A DNA stretch of 64,000 nt from Clostridium_AT stratigraminis (GTDB lineage: Bacteria; Bacillota; Clostridia; Clostridiales; Clostridiaceae), in NCBI RefSeq assembly GCF_045310675.1, contig NZ_JBJHZZ010000006.1, positions 86,899-150,898 on the forward strand, read 5' to 3'. The notes under the pieces were generated by a model. That model saw nothing but the letters and a program-made list of their open reading frames with translations. It was not told the DNA's origin and searched no databases. Numbering within the stretch: the first letter of the stretch is position 1; the number at the start of each line of letters is the position of its first letter. Made by a program: the position numbers and the translations under genes. Below, in pieces: positions 8,679 to 17,603 of the stretch.

Positions 8679-8706
8679 AAGGGAGGGGTTTAGTTACCCA
8701 TCCCTT
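8679..8706 (-). other. GC-rich hairpin in the dnaK-dnaJ gap
   Basis: Stem AAGGGA..GGGT / ACCC..TCCCTT closing on TTAGTTA, just after the dnaK stop. It lacks a run of T on the minus strand, so it is not a classical terminator. It may be an attenuator or an mRNA stability/processing element that lowers dnaJ relative to dnaK. Confidence 0.4.
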
Positions 8707-8727
8707 ATATATTATACTTGAATTTAT

Positions 8728-10581
8728 TTATTTGTCATCCTCAACTTTAAAATCTGCATCAACAACATTATCATCATGTGGTGCACTGCCCTCAGCATTA
8801 GCTCCGCCCATGTTATTTGGGTCAAAGCCAGCGCCCTCTGCTCCGCCATTTGCTTGATACATTTTTGAAGAAACAGCATAAAACTCGTTAGTTAATTCTT
8901 CTGTAGCCTTTTTAATAGCTTCTAAATCAGTTCCTTCCTTAACTGCATTAACTGCTTTGATTTTATCTTCAATCTTAGCCTTGTCTTCTGCAGAAACCTT
9001 ATCTCCAAGGTCCTTTAAAGTTTTTTCTGACTGATAAACCATTTGGTCGGCATTATTCTTAACTTCAATAGCTTCTTTTCTTTTCTTATCTTCTTCTGCA
9101 AATTTTTCAGCATTTTTTACTGCATTATCAATTTCTTCATCACTTAAGTTTGTTGAAGCTGTAATTGTAATGTTTGCTTCTTTTCCAGTTCCCTTATCTT
9201 TAGCTGCAACATTTACAATACCATTTGCATCTATATCAAAGGTAACTTCTATTTGAGGAATTCCTCTTGGAGCTGGAGCTATGCCTGATAATGTAAATCT
9301 TCCAAGTGTCTTATTATCAGCTGCCATTTGTCTTTCACCTTGAACTACATTTATTTCAACTGAGGTTTGACCATCTGCTGCAGTTGAGAATATTTGGCTC
9401 TTTCTTGTAGGAATAGTTGTATTTCTTTGTATTAATGGAGTTGCAATTCCTCCCATGGTTTCTATACCAAGTGTTAGTGGAGTAACATCAAGAAGTAAAA
9501 CATCCTTTACATCTCCTGTTAATACTCCAGCTTGTATTGCTGCTCCTACTGCAACGCACTCATCAGGATTTACTCCTTTAGAAGGTTCTTTTCCAGTAAA
9601 GTTTTTAACTGCATCTACAACTGCAGGTATTCTTGTTGAACCACCAACTAATATAATTTTATCTATTTCATTCATTGAAAGTCCAGCATCATTTAAAGCC
9701 TTTCTCATTGGTTCAATTGTAGCATCAACTAAGTCATGAGTTAATTCATTGAATTTAGCTCTTGTAAAGTTCATGTCTATGTGCTTTGGACCTGTAGCAT
9801 CTGCTGTTATAAATGGCAGATTGATGTTTGTTTGAAGTGATGCTGATAATTCTATTTTAGCTTTTTCAGCAGCTTCCTTTAATCTTTGTAATGCCATTTT
9901 ATCATTTCTTAAGTCAATTCCATTTTCTCTCTTAAAGGTATCAGCAATAAAGTCCATAACTCTTTGGTCGAAGTCGTCTCCACCAAGCTTTGTATTACCA
10001 TTTGTTGATTTAACCTCAAATACACCATCACCAAGTTCTAGAATGGATACATCAAAGGTTCCACCACCTAAGTCATATACAAATATTTTATGGCTCTCGT
10101 TTTGTTTATCAAGGCCATATGCAAGTGATGCTGCAGTTGGTTCATTTATTATTCTAAGTACTTCAAGACCAGCAATTTTTCCTGCATCCTTAGTTGCTTG
10201 TCTTTGGCTGTCATTAAAATATGCTGGTACAGTTATAACTGCTTGAGTTACTTTTTCACCTAAATAAGCCTCAGCGTCTGATTTTATTTTCATAAGTACC
10301 ATAGCTGAAATTTCTTGTGGAGTATAATCCTTGCCATCTATATTTGTCTTATGGCTAGTTCCCATCTGTCTCTTTATTGATATTATAGTTTTATCAGGAT
10401 TTGTAATTGCCTGTCTTTTAGCAACCTGACCTACTAATCTTTCACCATTTGCTTGAAAAGATACTACTGAAGGAGTAGTTCTTCCGCCTTCTGCATTAGC
10501 TATAACAACAGGTTCTCCACCTTCCATAACTGCTACACATGAATTAGTTGTTCCTAAGTCAATTCCTATTACTTTTCCCAT
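8728..10581 (-). CDS. dnaK: Chaperone protein DnaK (Hsp70)
   Basis: 617-residue DnaK. The ATPase domain starts GKVIGIDLGTTNSCVAV and includes VYDLGGGTFDVSIL and the ILVGGSTRIPAV signature. The linker DVLLLDVTPLTLG leads to the substrate-binding domain and lid. I chose the ATG at 10581, which has AAGGAGG 9 bases upstream. The frame stays open 25 codons further, but the added residues are not DnaK-like. It is the ATP-driven chaperone that works with DnaJ and GrpE and is heat-induced through the upstream CIRCE element. Confidence 0.97.
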   Translation of the reverse strand: MGKVIGIDLGTTNSCVAVMEGGEPVVIANAEGGRTTPSVVSFQANGERLVGQVAKRQAITNPDKTIISIKRQMGTSHKTNIDGKDYTPQEISAMVLMKIKSDAEAYLGEKVTQAVITVPAYFNDSQRQATKDAGKIAGLEVLRIINEPTAASLAYGLDKQNESHKIFVYDLGGGTFDVSILELGDGVFEVKSTNGNTKLGGDDFDQRVMDFIADTFKRENGIDLRNDKMALQRLKEAAEKAKIELSASLQTNINLPFITADATGPKHIDMNFTRAKFNELTHDLVDATIEPMRKALNDAGLSMNEIDKIILVGGSTRIPAVVDAVKNFTGKEPSKGVNPDECVAVGAAIQAGVLTGDVKDVLLLDVTPLTLGIETMGGIATPLIQRNTTIPTRKSQIFSTAADGQTSVEINVVQGERQMAADNKTLGRFTLSGIAPAPRGIPQIEVTFDIDANGIVNVAAKDKGTGKEANITITASTNLSDEEIDNAVKNAEKFAEEDKKRKEAIEVKNNADQMVYQSEKTLKDLGDKVSAEDKAKIEDKIKAVNAVKEGTDLEAIKKATEELTNEFYAVSSKMYQANGGAEGAGFDPNNMGGANAEGSAPHDDNVVDADFKVEDDK

Positions 10582-10697
10582 TTTAATATCCTCCTTGTAT
10601 TCCTTATTCTGCACAAATATTAAATTTATGCTCCTTATAGTCTTAAATTTGAACACAAATATGGTGTTCCTTGAAATTAAAAAATATATTTAATTTT

Positions 10698-11264
10698 TTA
10701 ATTAGCTACTTTAACAATACTATGTCTTATGACTTTATTTCCTCTAATATAACCCTTTTGAAAAACTTCTACTATTTCACTTTCACCAAAATTACCATCT
10801 TCTACATGCATCACAGCATTATGAATATTTGGATCAAAGCCTTCATTTACTGGAATCTCAGTTACTTGAAGCTTCTCAAGGCTATCATTAAACTGCCTAA
10901 TTGTCATTTCAATACCCTTTTTAATATCTTCTGCTTTGCCCTCAACACTTGCTGCTCTTTCTAAATTATCTAATACAGGCAGCATATTTTTAAGAATATC
11001 TTCACAGGCATCTGAATATATTCCTTCTTTTTCTTTTGCAGTTCTTTTTCTATAATTTTCATATTCAGCAGAAAGTCTAAGTAATCTGTCCTTTATTGAA
11101 TTAAGCTCATTTTCTGCTTTATCCTTTTCTTCTTTAAGCTTTCTATTAGTATCCAGTAAATCATTTTCAGTAGCTTCGAATTCTTTATCCTCCATTAATT
11201 CTGCTTGTTCTAAGGTTTCCTCATTATCCACTTGTGTACTTTCATCCTTAAAATCTTTTTCCAT
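10698..11264 (-). CDS. grpE: Nucleotide exchange factor GrpE
   Basis: 188-residue GrpE. An acidic, coiled-coil N-terminal half (about 10-80, rich in Glu and Lys) includes the AEYENYRKRTAKE motif. The C-terminal beta domain contains NPNIHNAVMHVE-like sequence (FDPNIHNAVMHVEDGN). It releases ADP from DnaK and acts as a thermosensor. It lies 64 bases after hrcA and 116 bases before dnaK in the heat-shock operon. Confidence 0.96.
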   Translation of the reverse strand: MEKDFKDESTQVDNEETLEQAELMEDKEFEATENDLLDTNRKLKEEKDKAENELNSIKDRLLRLSAEYENYRKRTAKEKEGIYSDACEDILKNMLPVLDNLERAASVEGKAEDIKKGIEMTIRQFNDSLEKLQVTEIPVNEGFDPNIHNAVMHVEDGNFGESEIVEVFQKGYIRGNKVIRHSIVKVAN

Positions 11265-11328
11265 TTATCGCTGCTCCCTTCTGTGCAAAACCATTTAAAA
11301 CTTAATATTTATTCATAAATAGATTAGA

Positions 11329-12366
11329 TCATCTATCATCTAAATATGATTGATTAAGCGATTCATTTATATTTTTTAATATTTTAGATAAAATACTAAT
11401 AACTTTAGAATAGGGTATTCTGGTAGGACCAATTACCCCTATTGCCCCAAGAGGCCTTCCATAAATACTATATACACCTGATATTATACTTAAGTCCTTT
11501 GCTTCCTCTAAATTATTTTCTCCACCAATTGTTATGGAAATATTATTAGACTGGTTTAACATTTCCTTTATATTTTCTTTATTATTTAGAAGGAATAAGA
11601 AGTCTCTAGCTTTATCTATATGATTATATTCAGGATAGTTGAATATATTTGTTGCCCCTTCAAGATAGATTTCAGATACATCTGAACTGCTTAAGCTTTC
11701 ATGCAGCGCAGGTATTATAGCATCAAAAATCTCCTCATAATTTATTAAATCTGTTTTAAGATAATTAATAACAGTAAGATTTATATCTTCAATACTTAAA
11801 TTTTTAAGTCTTCCATTTAAAATATTAGTTAATTTTACTAAATCATCTGTACTTACAGGAGTTTTAATTCTTATAATTGTATTTTTAATAATTCCAGTAT
11901 CTGTAATAATAACGGCTAGTATATTGTTATTATCCACACCTAAAAGCTGAATTGATTTAATATAGCTTTTATTTACTGAGGGAGTCTTTACAATACAGGT
12001 AAGTTTAGTAAGTTCTGATAAGAGTTGAGTGGCCTGCTTTACAATCTTCTCCACCTCATAAAGTGCAGAGTTTAAAAGCTGGCCCTTTATTAAATTTTCT
12101 TCTTCCGTAGTTAACTGAGGTAATTTCATAAGTTTATCAACATATAATCTATAACCTTTATCTGATGGCTTTCTACCAGAGGAACTATGAAGTTGCTCAA
12201 GAAATCCCATTTCTTCAAGATCAGCCATTTCATTTCTTATTGTAGCTGGACTTATACCTAAATCATATTTTTTTGCAATGGTTCTGGAACCAACAGGCTC
12301 AGCTGTAGATATATAATCATTTATTATTACCTGAAGAATTTTTATCTTCCTTTCGTCCATCTCCAT
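11329..12366 (-). CDS. hrcA: Heat-inducible transcription repressor HrcA
   Basis: 345-residue HrcA. An N-terminal winged-helix DNA-binding domain (RKIKILQVIINDYISTAEPVG, then SPATIRNEMADLEEMG) is followed by a GAF-like domain. It binds the CIRCE operator and needs GroE to be active. I place the start at ATG 12366, with GAGGTG 4-5 bases before. A longer frame reaches back to 12414, but it would begin inside the CIRCE operator, so it is an artefact. It is the first gene of the operon and represses itself through the operator at 12384-12410. Confidence 0.95.
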   Translation of the reverse strand: MEMDERKIKILQVIINDYISTAEPVGSRTIAKKYDLGISPATIRNEMADLEEMGFLEQLHSSSGRKPSDKGYRLYVDKLMKLPQLTTEEENLIKGQLLNSALYEVEKIVKQATQLLSELTKLTCIVKTPSVNKSYIKSIQLLGVDNNNILAVIITDTGIIKNTIIRIKTPVSTDDLVKLTNILNGRLKNLSIEDINLTVINYLKTDLINYEEIFDAIIPALHESLSSSDVSEIYLEGATNIFNYPEYNHIDKARDFLFLLNNKENIKEMLNQSNNISITIGGENNLEEAKDLSIISGVYSIYGRPLGAIGVIGPTRIPYSKVISILSKILKNINESLNQSYLDDR

Positions 12367-12383
12367 ACAATCACCTCTTTTTA

Positions 12384-12410
12384 TTAGCACTCGCTGTCGG
12401 TGAGTGCTAA
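12384..12410. promoter_or_regulatory. CIRCE operator (HrcA binding site)
   Basis: Perfect inverted repeat TTAGCACTC - 9 bases - GAGTGCTAA, identical to the CIRCE consensus. It lies 17 bases upstream of the hrcA start and just downstream of the promoter at 12424-12452, so bound HrcA would block the start of transcription and the 5' leader. Confidence 0.98.
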
Positions 12411-12423
12411 TCACTATGTTTAA

Positions 12424-12452
12424 AACATATCACTATTAAAATCTTTTGTCAA
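12424..12452 (-). promoter_or_regulatory. Sigma-A promoter of the hrcA operon
   Basis: On the minus strand, TTGACA (12447-12452) and TATGTT (12424-12429) are spaced by 17 bases. Transcription would start near 12417, directly ahead of CIRCE, the arrangement expected for HrcA repression. Confidence 0.8.
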
Positions 12453-12552
12453 TTAAATAAAATATCCACATATAGATCAAATATCTTAATTACATTTTTT
12501 TATTTTTTATTTACTTCATTTTTCTTTAATTTACTCTATATTACTATGAACC

Positions 12553-13683
12553 TTACACTGAAAGTATAAATTCACACATAACTTGATTGGATAATTCTAT
12601 GCCCTTTGCACTTAAGTATAATCTATCACCTTCTAAAACCAGAAGATTAGCTTTTAAAAACTTATTTAATACCTTAGGATAAACACTAAATATATCATTC
12701 TTAAATCTCAATTTAAATTCTTTAAGGGATATGCCTTCTATTTTTCTTAGTCCCATAAACATAAATTCTTCCATATTATCTTCTAAGGAATTTACATGCT
12801 TCTCAATTACAGCATTTGTCCCACTGTTTACGCCGTAAATATATTTTTCTATATCAGATTCATTTCTATACCTTGTATTACTTATGAAAGAATGTGCACT
12901 AGAGCCGCAGCCAAGATAGTCCTTTAAGTTCCAGTAAGTTAAGTTATGCCTGCACTCGTAGTCTACTTTGCTGAAGTTGGATATTTCATATTGCTTATAG
13001 CCTTTGAACTTTAAAAATTCTATAGCAAATTCGTACATTTCTCTTTCTGCATCTTCCTCTGGCAAATTTAGCTTTCCAATTTCCATGGTTTTATAAAAGG
13101 GTGTTCCTTCCTCTATAATTAAACTGTAGCAAGAAATGTGCTCTGGCTTTAGCTCTATATCCTTTTCTAAGGTTTCCTTCCAATTGCTCATAGTTTGATT
13201 TGGCAGGCCAAACATAAGATCAACATTTATATTATTAAAACCTAGGCTTCTTGCTGTATTAAAAGTATTTAAAAATTGTTGTCTATTGTGTGCTCGTCCA
13301 AGATTCTTAAGCAAATTATCCTGCCATGCCTGCAGCCCTATACTTAGTCTGTTTACTCCCATAGCTTTAAATATGGATAGCTTTTCACTATTAAAGCTGT
13401 CTGGGTTTCCTTCCACGGTAAATTCAATATCCTCGGCAAGATCTAGTTTAGCTATTACTTCCTTTAAAAGCATTAGGCATTCTAAAGACAAATAGGTGGG
13501 AGTACCCCCACCTATGAAAATCGAACCAATTTTATAATTTGCCGCACTGCCTATTTCCTTACAAAGTGCATTAGTATAATTAAGCATTAAGCTATCTTTA
13601 CAGGCAAAGGAAGGAAAATCACAATAAAAACATTTTTGTTTACAAAATGGTATATGCAGATACAATGCTATTGTTTCTTCCAT
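12553..13683 (-). CDS. hemW: Radical SAM heme chaperone HemW
   Basis: 376-residue HemN-like radical SAM protein. Close to the N terminus it has HIPFCKQKCFYCDF with cluster cysteines C14, C18 and C21. IGGGTPTYLS and the NPDSF region are family motifs. CxxxCxxC followed by DF rather than a fourth upstream cysteine fits HemW, a heme-trafficking protein, rather than true coproporphyrinogen dehydrogenase HemN. ATG 13683 is preferred over an in-frame GTG three bases upstream because GGAG sits 7 bases before it. lepA lies 11 bases upstream and hrcA downstream, as in Bacillus. Confidence 0.9.
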   Translation of the reverse strand: MEETIALYLHIPFCKQKCFYCDFPSFACKDSLMLNYTNALCKEIGSAANYKIGSIFIGGGTPTYLSLECLMLLKEVIAKLDLAEDIEFTVEGNPDSFNSEKLSIFKAMGVNRLSIGLQAWQDNLLKNLGRAHNRQQFLNTFNTARSLGFNNINVDLMFGLPNQTMSNWKETLEKDIELKPEHISCYSLIIEEGTPFYKTMEIGKLNLPEEDAEREMYEFAIEFLKFKGYKQYEISNFSKVDYECRHNLTYWNLKDYLGCGSSAHSFISNTRYRNESDIEKYIYGVNSGTNAVIEKHVNSLEDNMEEFMFMGLRKIEGISLKEFKLRFKNDIFSVYPKVLNKFLKANLLVLEGDRLYLSAKGIELSNQVMCEFILSV

Positions 13684-13694
13684 CACTTTTCTCC

Positions 13695-15500
13695 TTAATC
13701 TATCTTTAATACTGACATAAAGGCTTCTTGTGGAACTTCCACCGTACCGATTTGTCTCATTCTCTTTTTACCTTCTTTTTGTTTTTCAAGAAGCTTCTTC
13801 TTTCTTGTTATGTCACCGCCATAACATTTTGCAAGAACGTCCTTTCTAAGAGCTTTAACTGTTTCTCTAGCAATTATTTTAGAACCTACTGCAGCTTGAA
13901 TTGGTATTTCAAATTGCTGTCTTGGTATTATTTCCTTTAGCTTTTCAGCCATACCTCTTCCTTTATAATAAGCTCTTTCTTCTGGGACAATCATAGACAG
14001 GGCGTCTACGGTATCCCCATTAAGCAAGATATCAAGCTTTACAAGTTTGCTTTCTGCATAGCCCTTAAGTTCATAATCTAAGGAAGCGTATCCCCTTGTT
14101 CTTGATTTTAGTGCATCAAAGAAATCATATATTATTTCATTAAGTGGAATGTCATAATTTAAAACTGCCCTTGTTTCCTCTAGATATTGCATATCCTTAA
14201 AGGTTCCACGTCTATTTTGGCATAATTCCATAACAGCCCCAACATACTCAGTAGGAGTTATAATGGAGGCCTTTACTATAGGTTCTTCCATATAGCTTAT
14301 AGTTGATGCTTCTGGCATATTACTTGGATTGGTCAGTTCTATAACAGTATTGTCTGTTTTACCGATTTTATAAATTACAGAAGGAGCTGTAGTAATAATA
14401 TCTATATTAAACTCCCTTTCAATTCTTTCTTGAATAACTTCCATGTGGAGTAATCCTAAAAAGCCGCATCTAAAGCCAAAGCCTAGGGCTATTGAGGTTT
14501 CAGGTTCAAAGCTTAAGGAGGCATCGTTTAATTGAAGCTTTTCTATAGCTTCCTTAAGTTCTTCATATTTAGCACCATCTACAGGATAAATACCGCTAAA
14601 TACCATTGGCACTGCCGGTCTGTACCCTTCTAAAGCCTCTAAAGCTGGTCTGTCTGCTTCTGTAATTGTATCTCCAACTCTTGCATCTCTAACATTTTTA
14701 ATAGATGCTGTAATATAACCTACATCACCAGCTCTAAGTTCTGAAATCGGAAACATTTGAGGCGAAAATACACCTACTTCAGTAACATCATAAACTTTAT
14801 TTGTATACATGAGTTTAATTTTTGTTCCAATCTTAACATTTCCCTCTTTCAGCCGTACATAACAAACTACACCTTTATAGCTGTCATAATAGGAATCAAA
14901 TATTAGGGCCTTTAAAGGGCTTTCCTCGTCTCCTTCTGGAGCTGGAACCTTATTAACTATTGCCTCTAAAACTTGCTCAATATTTAGTCCGGACTTAGCT
15001 GAAACCAAAGGTGCATCATGAGCTTCTATTCCAATAATATCCTCAATTTCATGAATGACTTCTTCAGGTCTTGCACTTGCAAGATCAATCTTATTGATAA
15101 CTGGTACTATTTCAAGATTGTGATCTAGAGCTAAATAACAATTTGCTAAGGTTTGAGCTTGTATTCCTTGGGTAGCATCTACAACAAGTACTGCACCTTC
15201 ACAAGCAGCTAAACTTCTTGATACCTCATAATTAAAGTCTACATGTCCTGGAGTATCGATTAAATTTAATATGTATTCTTCTCCATTTTCTCTTTTATAT
15301 ATGAGCCTTGCAGCCTGTGCTTTTATAGTTATACCTCTCTCTTTTTCAAGCTCCATATTATCAAGCACCTGTTCTTCCATTTCTCTATGTGTCAAGGTAC
15401 CTGTACTTTCTAAAAGTCTATCTGCAAGTGTTGATTTACCATGATCTATATGAGCAATTATTGAAAAATTTCTAATATGCTTTTGTCTATCTGTCTGCAT
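13695..15500 (-). CDS. lepA: Elongation factor 4 (LepA)
   Basis: 601-residue translational GTPase, the normal LepA length. The G domain has AHIDHGKSTLADRLL, the DTPGHVDF switch II and NKIDL motifs. Domains II and III follow, then the LepA-specific C-terminal domain with RGMAEKLKEIIPRQQF and a basic tail. LepA acts on stalled or mis-translocated ribosomes and in 30S maturation. ATG 15500 has GGGGGT upstream. It lies next to hemW and hrcA in the conserved gpr-lepA-hemW-hrcA order. Confidence 0.96.
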   Translation of the reverse strand: MQTDRQKHIRNFSIIAHIDHGKSTLADRLLESTGTLTHREMEEQVLDNMELEKERGITIKAQAARLIYKRENGEEYILNLIDTPGHVDFNYEVSRSLAACEGAVLVVDATQGIQAQTLANCYLALDHNLEIVPVINKIDLASARPEEVIHEIEDIIGIEAHDAPLVSAKSGLNIEQVLEAIVNKVPAPEGDEESPLKALIFDSYYDSYKGVVCYVRLKEGNVKIGTKIKLMYTNKVYDVTEVGVFSPQMFPISELRAGDVGYITASIKNVRDARVGDTITEADRPALEALEGYRPAVPMVFSGIYPVDGAKYEELKEAIEKLQLNDASLSFEPETSIALGFGFRCGFLGLLHMEVIQERIEREFNIDIITTAPSVIYKIGKTDNTVIELTNPSNMPEASTISYMEEPIVKASIITPTEYVGAVMELCQNRRGTFKDMQYLEETRAVLNYDIPLNEIIYDFFDALKSRTRGYASLDYELKGYAESKLVKLDILLNGDTVDALSMIVPEERAYYKGRGMAEKLKEIIPRQQFEIPIQAAVGSKIIARETVKALRKDVLAKCYGGDITRKKKLLEKQKEGKKRMRQIGTVEVPQEAFMSVLKID

Positions 15501-15608
15501 AGTTCTACCCCCATAACGTATTAAATCAAAATAAATTATATCATAGTAACTAGGGAATTTGTCAATAAATACTGCAAATCAACCCCTATAATATTTTACT
15601 AAAAGCTA

Positions 15609-15887
15609 TTATTGCTTTAAAATCTTTTTTATGGGATTGTTTGTAACTAGGTTATGCATAAGCTCATCTGCACCTTTTTTATAGTTATCCACTGCTTTGC
15701 TATTTAAGTAAACTACATAATCGCCAATATCAAATTGTAAATCAAAAGGCTTAGTGCTGTAGAACACTTTAAATGCAGACCTTTCCTTTATAAAATCAGG
15801 CAGAACATTGCTGACAGTTATAAAACCATAAAAAACTATGCCAAGTGAAATAAAAATTACAAAAAAATATTTTAATCTTTTAAACAT
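15609..15887 (-). CDS. Small membrane-anchored protein of unknown function
   Basis: 92 residues from ATG 15887, which has CCTAAGGAGG 9 bases before it. A basic start (FKRLK) precedes one hydrophobic segment (about 7-27) and a 60-residue soluble tail with no motif I recognise. In Bacillus the gap between gpr and lepA holds spoIIP and yqxA. The position and topology recall YqxA, but I see no sequence proof. spoIIP, expected next to gpr, is not here. The sequence upstream of the start (to 15953) is open but lacks a ribosome binding site. Confidence 0.6.
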   Translation of the reverse strand: MFKRLKYFFVIFISLGIVFYGFITVSNVLPDFIKERSAFKVFYSTKPFDLQFDIGDYVVYLNSKAVDNYKKGADELMHNLVTNNPIKKILKQ

Positions 15888-16044
15888 AAAAAAATACCTC
15901 CTTAGGTACCCAGCAAATATTGTTGTTGAGTTCCTTGAATCAGCAGAATACAAAACAAATATTGCCTGTCTTGCTCCTTAAATTCCTACATATATAAAAG
16001 GATGTACTTTTTTATTTATTTTATTCAAAAATACCATTTTTTAT

Positions 16045-17019
16045 TTAATTCATATATCTATTAATATCTTCAAGGTCTAAAGCAGGCTGAAGAGCTATAT
16101 TTATGCCATTAGCTATTACCTTTGAAAGTGAATCAACTACTAAATCCACTTCCTTAGGTGTTACCATTAAGTTTCCAACATAGGGATTTAAAATTTCCTC
16201 AATCATTTTCTGTTTTTCATTTTTGTCTATACCCCTCAGCATATTATAAAATTCCCCACCATTTGTAGCTTGTTTAATCATTTCATCAATGGCCAAATCT
16301 ATAGTGTCATTAGCCATAGTAGCAGCATCTACCACTGTAGGAACGCCAATTGCAATTGTTGGAATTCCAATTGAACGTTTACTAATTTCCATTCTCTTAT
16401 TTCCAACTCCAGAACCTGGTGAAATTCCAGTATCTCCAATTTGAATTGTTTTATTTACCCTTTCCATTTTTCTAGAAGCCAAGGCATCTATACAAATAAT
16501 TAAATTTGGCTTTATTTTTTCCACAACACCCTTTATTATCTCACCAGTTTCTATGCCTGTAGTACCTAAAACTCCTGGAGAAATTCCGCAAACAGGCCTT
16601 ATATTTTCGTCTATGCTGTCAGGCACTAACTCCTTTAAGTGTCTTGTAATCATAAGCTTTGAAATAACCTTTGGACCTAAGGCGTCTGGCGTAATGCTTG
16701 AATTTCCAAGTCCAACTATAAGTGCTGTCATACTTTTATCTAAATTTATCATAGGAGATAGTACCTTAGCCATAGCTTCACTTACCTCATCCATTGAATC
16801 ACTGTCATAATGAGTTACAGCAGGTATGTCTAGTGTAATATAGCTTCCTATGGGCTTACCCATAGCTTTTTCCCCTACCTCATCTACTATTTTAACCTTT
16901 GTAATTTTTATGTCTCCATCCCTTTCTTCTGAAACTTCAACCCCTGGATATCTTCCATTACTTTTCTTTTCATATATTTCCTTAGCTTCAATTGCCAAAT
17001 CAGTTCTTACATTTATCAT
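16045..17019 (-). CDS. gpr: Germination protease GPR (spore protease, A25 family)
   Basis: 324-residue spore protease that degrades small acid-soluble spore proteins during germination. It starts INVRTDLAIEAKE and includes the conserved ALIVGLGNSSITPDALGP, VCGISPGVLGTTGIET, IDALASR and GIPTIAIGVPTVVDA stretches. The protein is made as an inactive precursor that loses an N-terminal propeptide in the spore. ATG 17019 has AAAGGAG upstream. It is transcribed divergently from rpsT, and its downstream neighbours are the small membrane protein and lepA. Confidence 0.95.
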   Translation of the reverse strand: MINVRTDLAIEAKEIYEKKSNGRYPGVEVSEERDGDIKITKVKIVDEVGEKAMGKPIGSYITLDIPAVTHYDSDSMDEVSEAMAKVLSPMINLDKSMTALIVGLGNSSITPDALGPKVISKLMITRHLKELVPDSIDENIRPVCGISPGVLGTTGIETGEIIKGVVEKIKPNLIICIDALASRKMERVNKTIQIGDTGISPGSGVGNKRMEISKRSIGIPTIAIGVPTVVDAATMANDTIDLAIDEMIKQATNGGEFYNMLRGIDKNEKQKMIEEILNPYVGNLMVTPKEVDLVVDSLSKVIANGINIALQPALDLEDINRYMN

Positions 17020-17193
17020 GTTTTTGCTCCTTTAAAAAATAAGTTTGTAAGAAGAGTTTTATCTTTCTTATTATTTTTAACCTTATCTTTTCCAATTAAG
17101 CTCATACTATACGGTCTTAGAGAAGATATAATTTTAAATAGAAAGAATAACTTCAAAAATATAGACTTCCAAAGTGATTTTTGCAATTTACTA

Positions 17194-17222
17194 TTGAAGT
17201 GCTAAAAAATAAGTGTTATAAT
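17194..17222 (+). promoter_or_regulatory. Sigma-A promoter of rpsT
   Basis: TTGAAG (17194-17199), a 17-base spacer and a perfect TATAAT (17217-17222). It leaves a leader of about 75 bases with a GGGGGTG ribosome binding site before the rpsT ATG. Confidence 0.85.
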
Positions 17223-17303
17223 ATGGTTTGTTATGTAAATAACTCGGACGCAGATTTCCCCAAACTGCTGAGACCCTATAAAAAAATAAGGGGGTGAAAA
17301 CCA

Positions 17304-17570
17304 ATGGCAAATATTAAATCAGCTCAAAAGAGAATAAAAGTTATCGAAGTTAAAACACTTAGAAACAAAATGGTTAAATCAGCTCTTAAAACTACTATAA
17401 AGAAGTTTGAAGTTGCTGTAACAGGCGGAAACCTTGAAGAAGCTAAAGCTGCTTTCACTAATACTGTAAAAGCTTTAGATATGGCTGCTTCTAAAGGAAT
17501 AATTCATAAGAATATGGCTTCAAGAAAGAAATCTAGATTAGCTGCAAAGTTAAATTCTATTTCTGCTTAA
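17304..17570 (+). CDS. rpsT: 30S ribosomal protein S20
   Basis: 88-residue, very basic S20. It starts MANIKSAQKRIKVIE and has the typical KGIIHKNMASRKKSRLAAKLN C terminus split across helices. It is a primary binder of 16S rRNA helices. It is one of few plus-strand genes, with its own promoter at 17194-17222 and a strong terminator at 17577-17600. AAGGGGGTG lies 8 bases before the start. It lies between gpr (divergent) and holA (convergent), a common Firmicute arrangement. Confidence 0.97.
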   Translation: MANIKSAQKRIKVIEVKTLRNKMVKSALKTTIKKFEVAVTGGNLEEAKAAFTNTVKALDMAASKGIIHKNMASRKKSRLAAKLNSISA

Positions 17571-17576
17571 TAAATA

Positions 17577-17600
17577 AACCGGTTTTTAACCGGTTTTTTA
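17577..17600. terminator. Bidirectional terminator between rpsT and holA
   Basis: Stem AACCGGTT around a TTT loop with flanking A and T runs. On the plus strand it ends in TTTTTTATTTTT. The convergent holA gene stops at 17604, so the same hairpin may serve both. Confidence 0.9.
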
Positions 17601-17603
17601 TTT

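Noticed and set aside
10582..10656. 25-codon extension of DnaK.
   Set aside because: Not DnaK-like. AAGGAGG lies directly before the ATG at 10581.
12367..12414. Longer HrcA starting at 12414.
   Set aside because: The extension is the CIRCE operator itself and lies upstream of the ribosome binding site.
15888..15953. Upstream extension of the small membrane protein, possibly a spoIIP remnant.
   Set aside because: The translated sequence does not resemble SpoIIP, and a clear AGGAGG marks the start at 15887.
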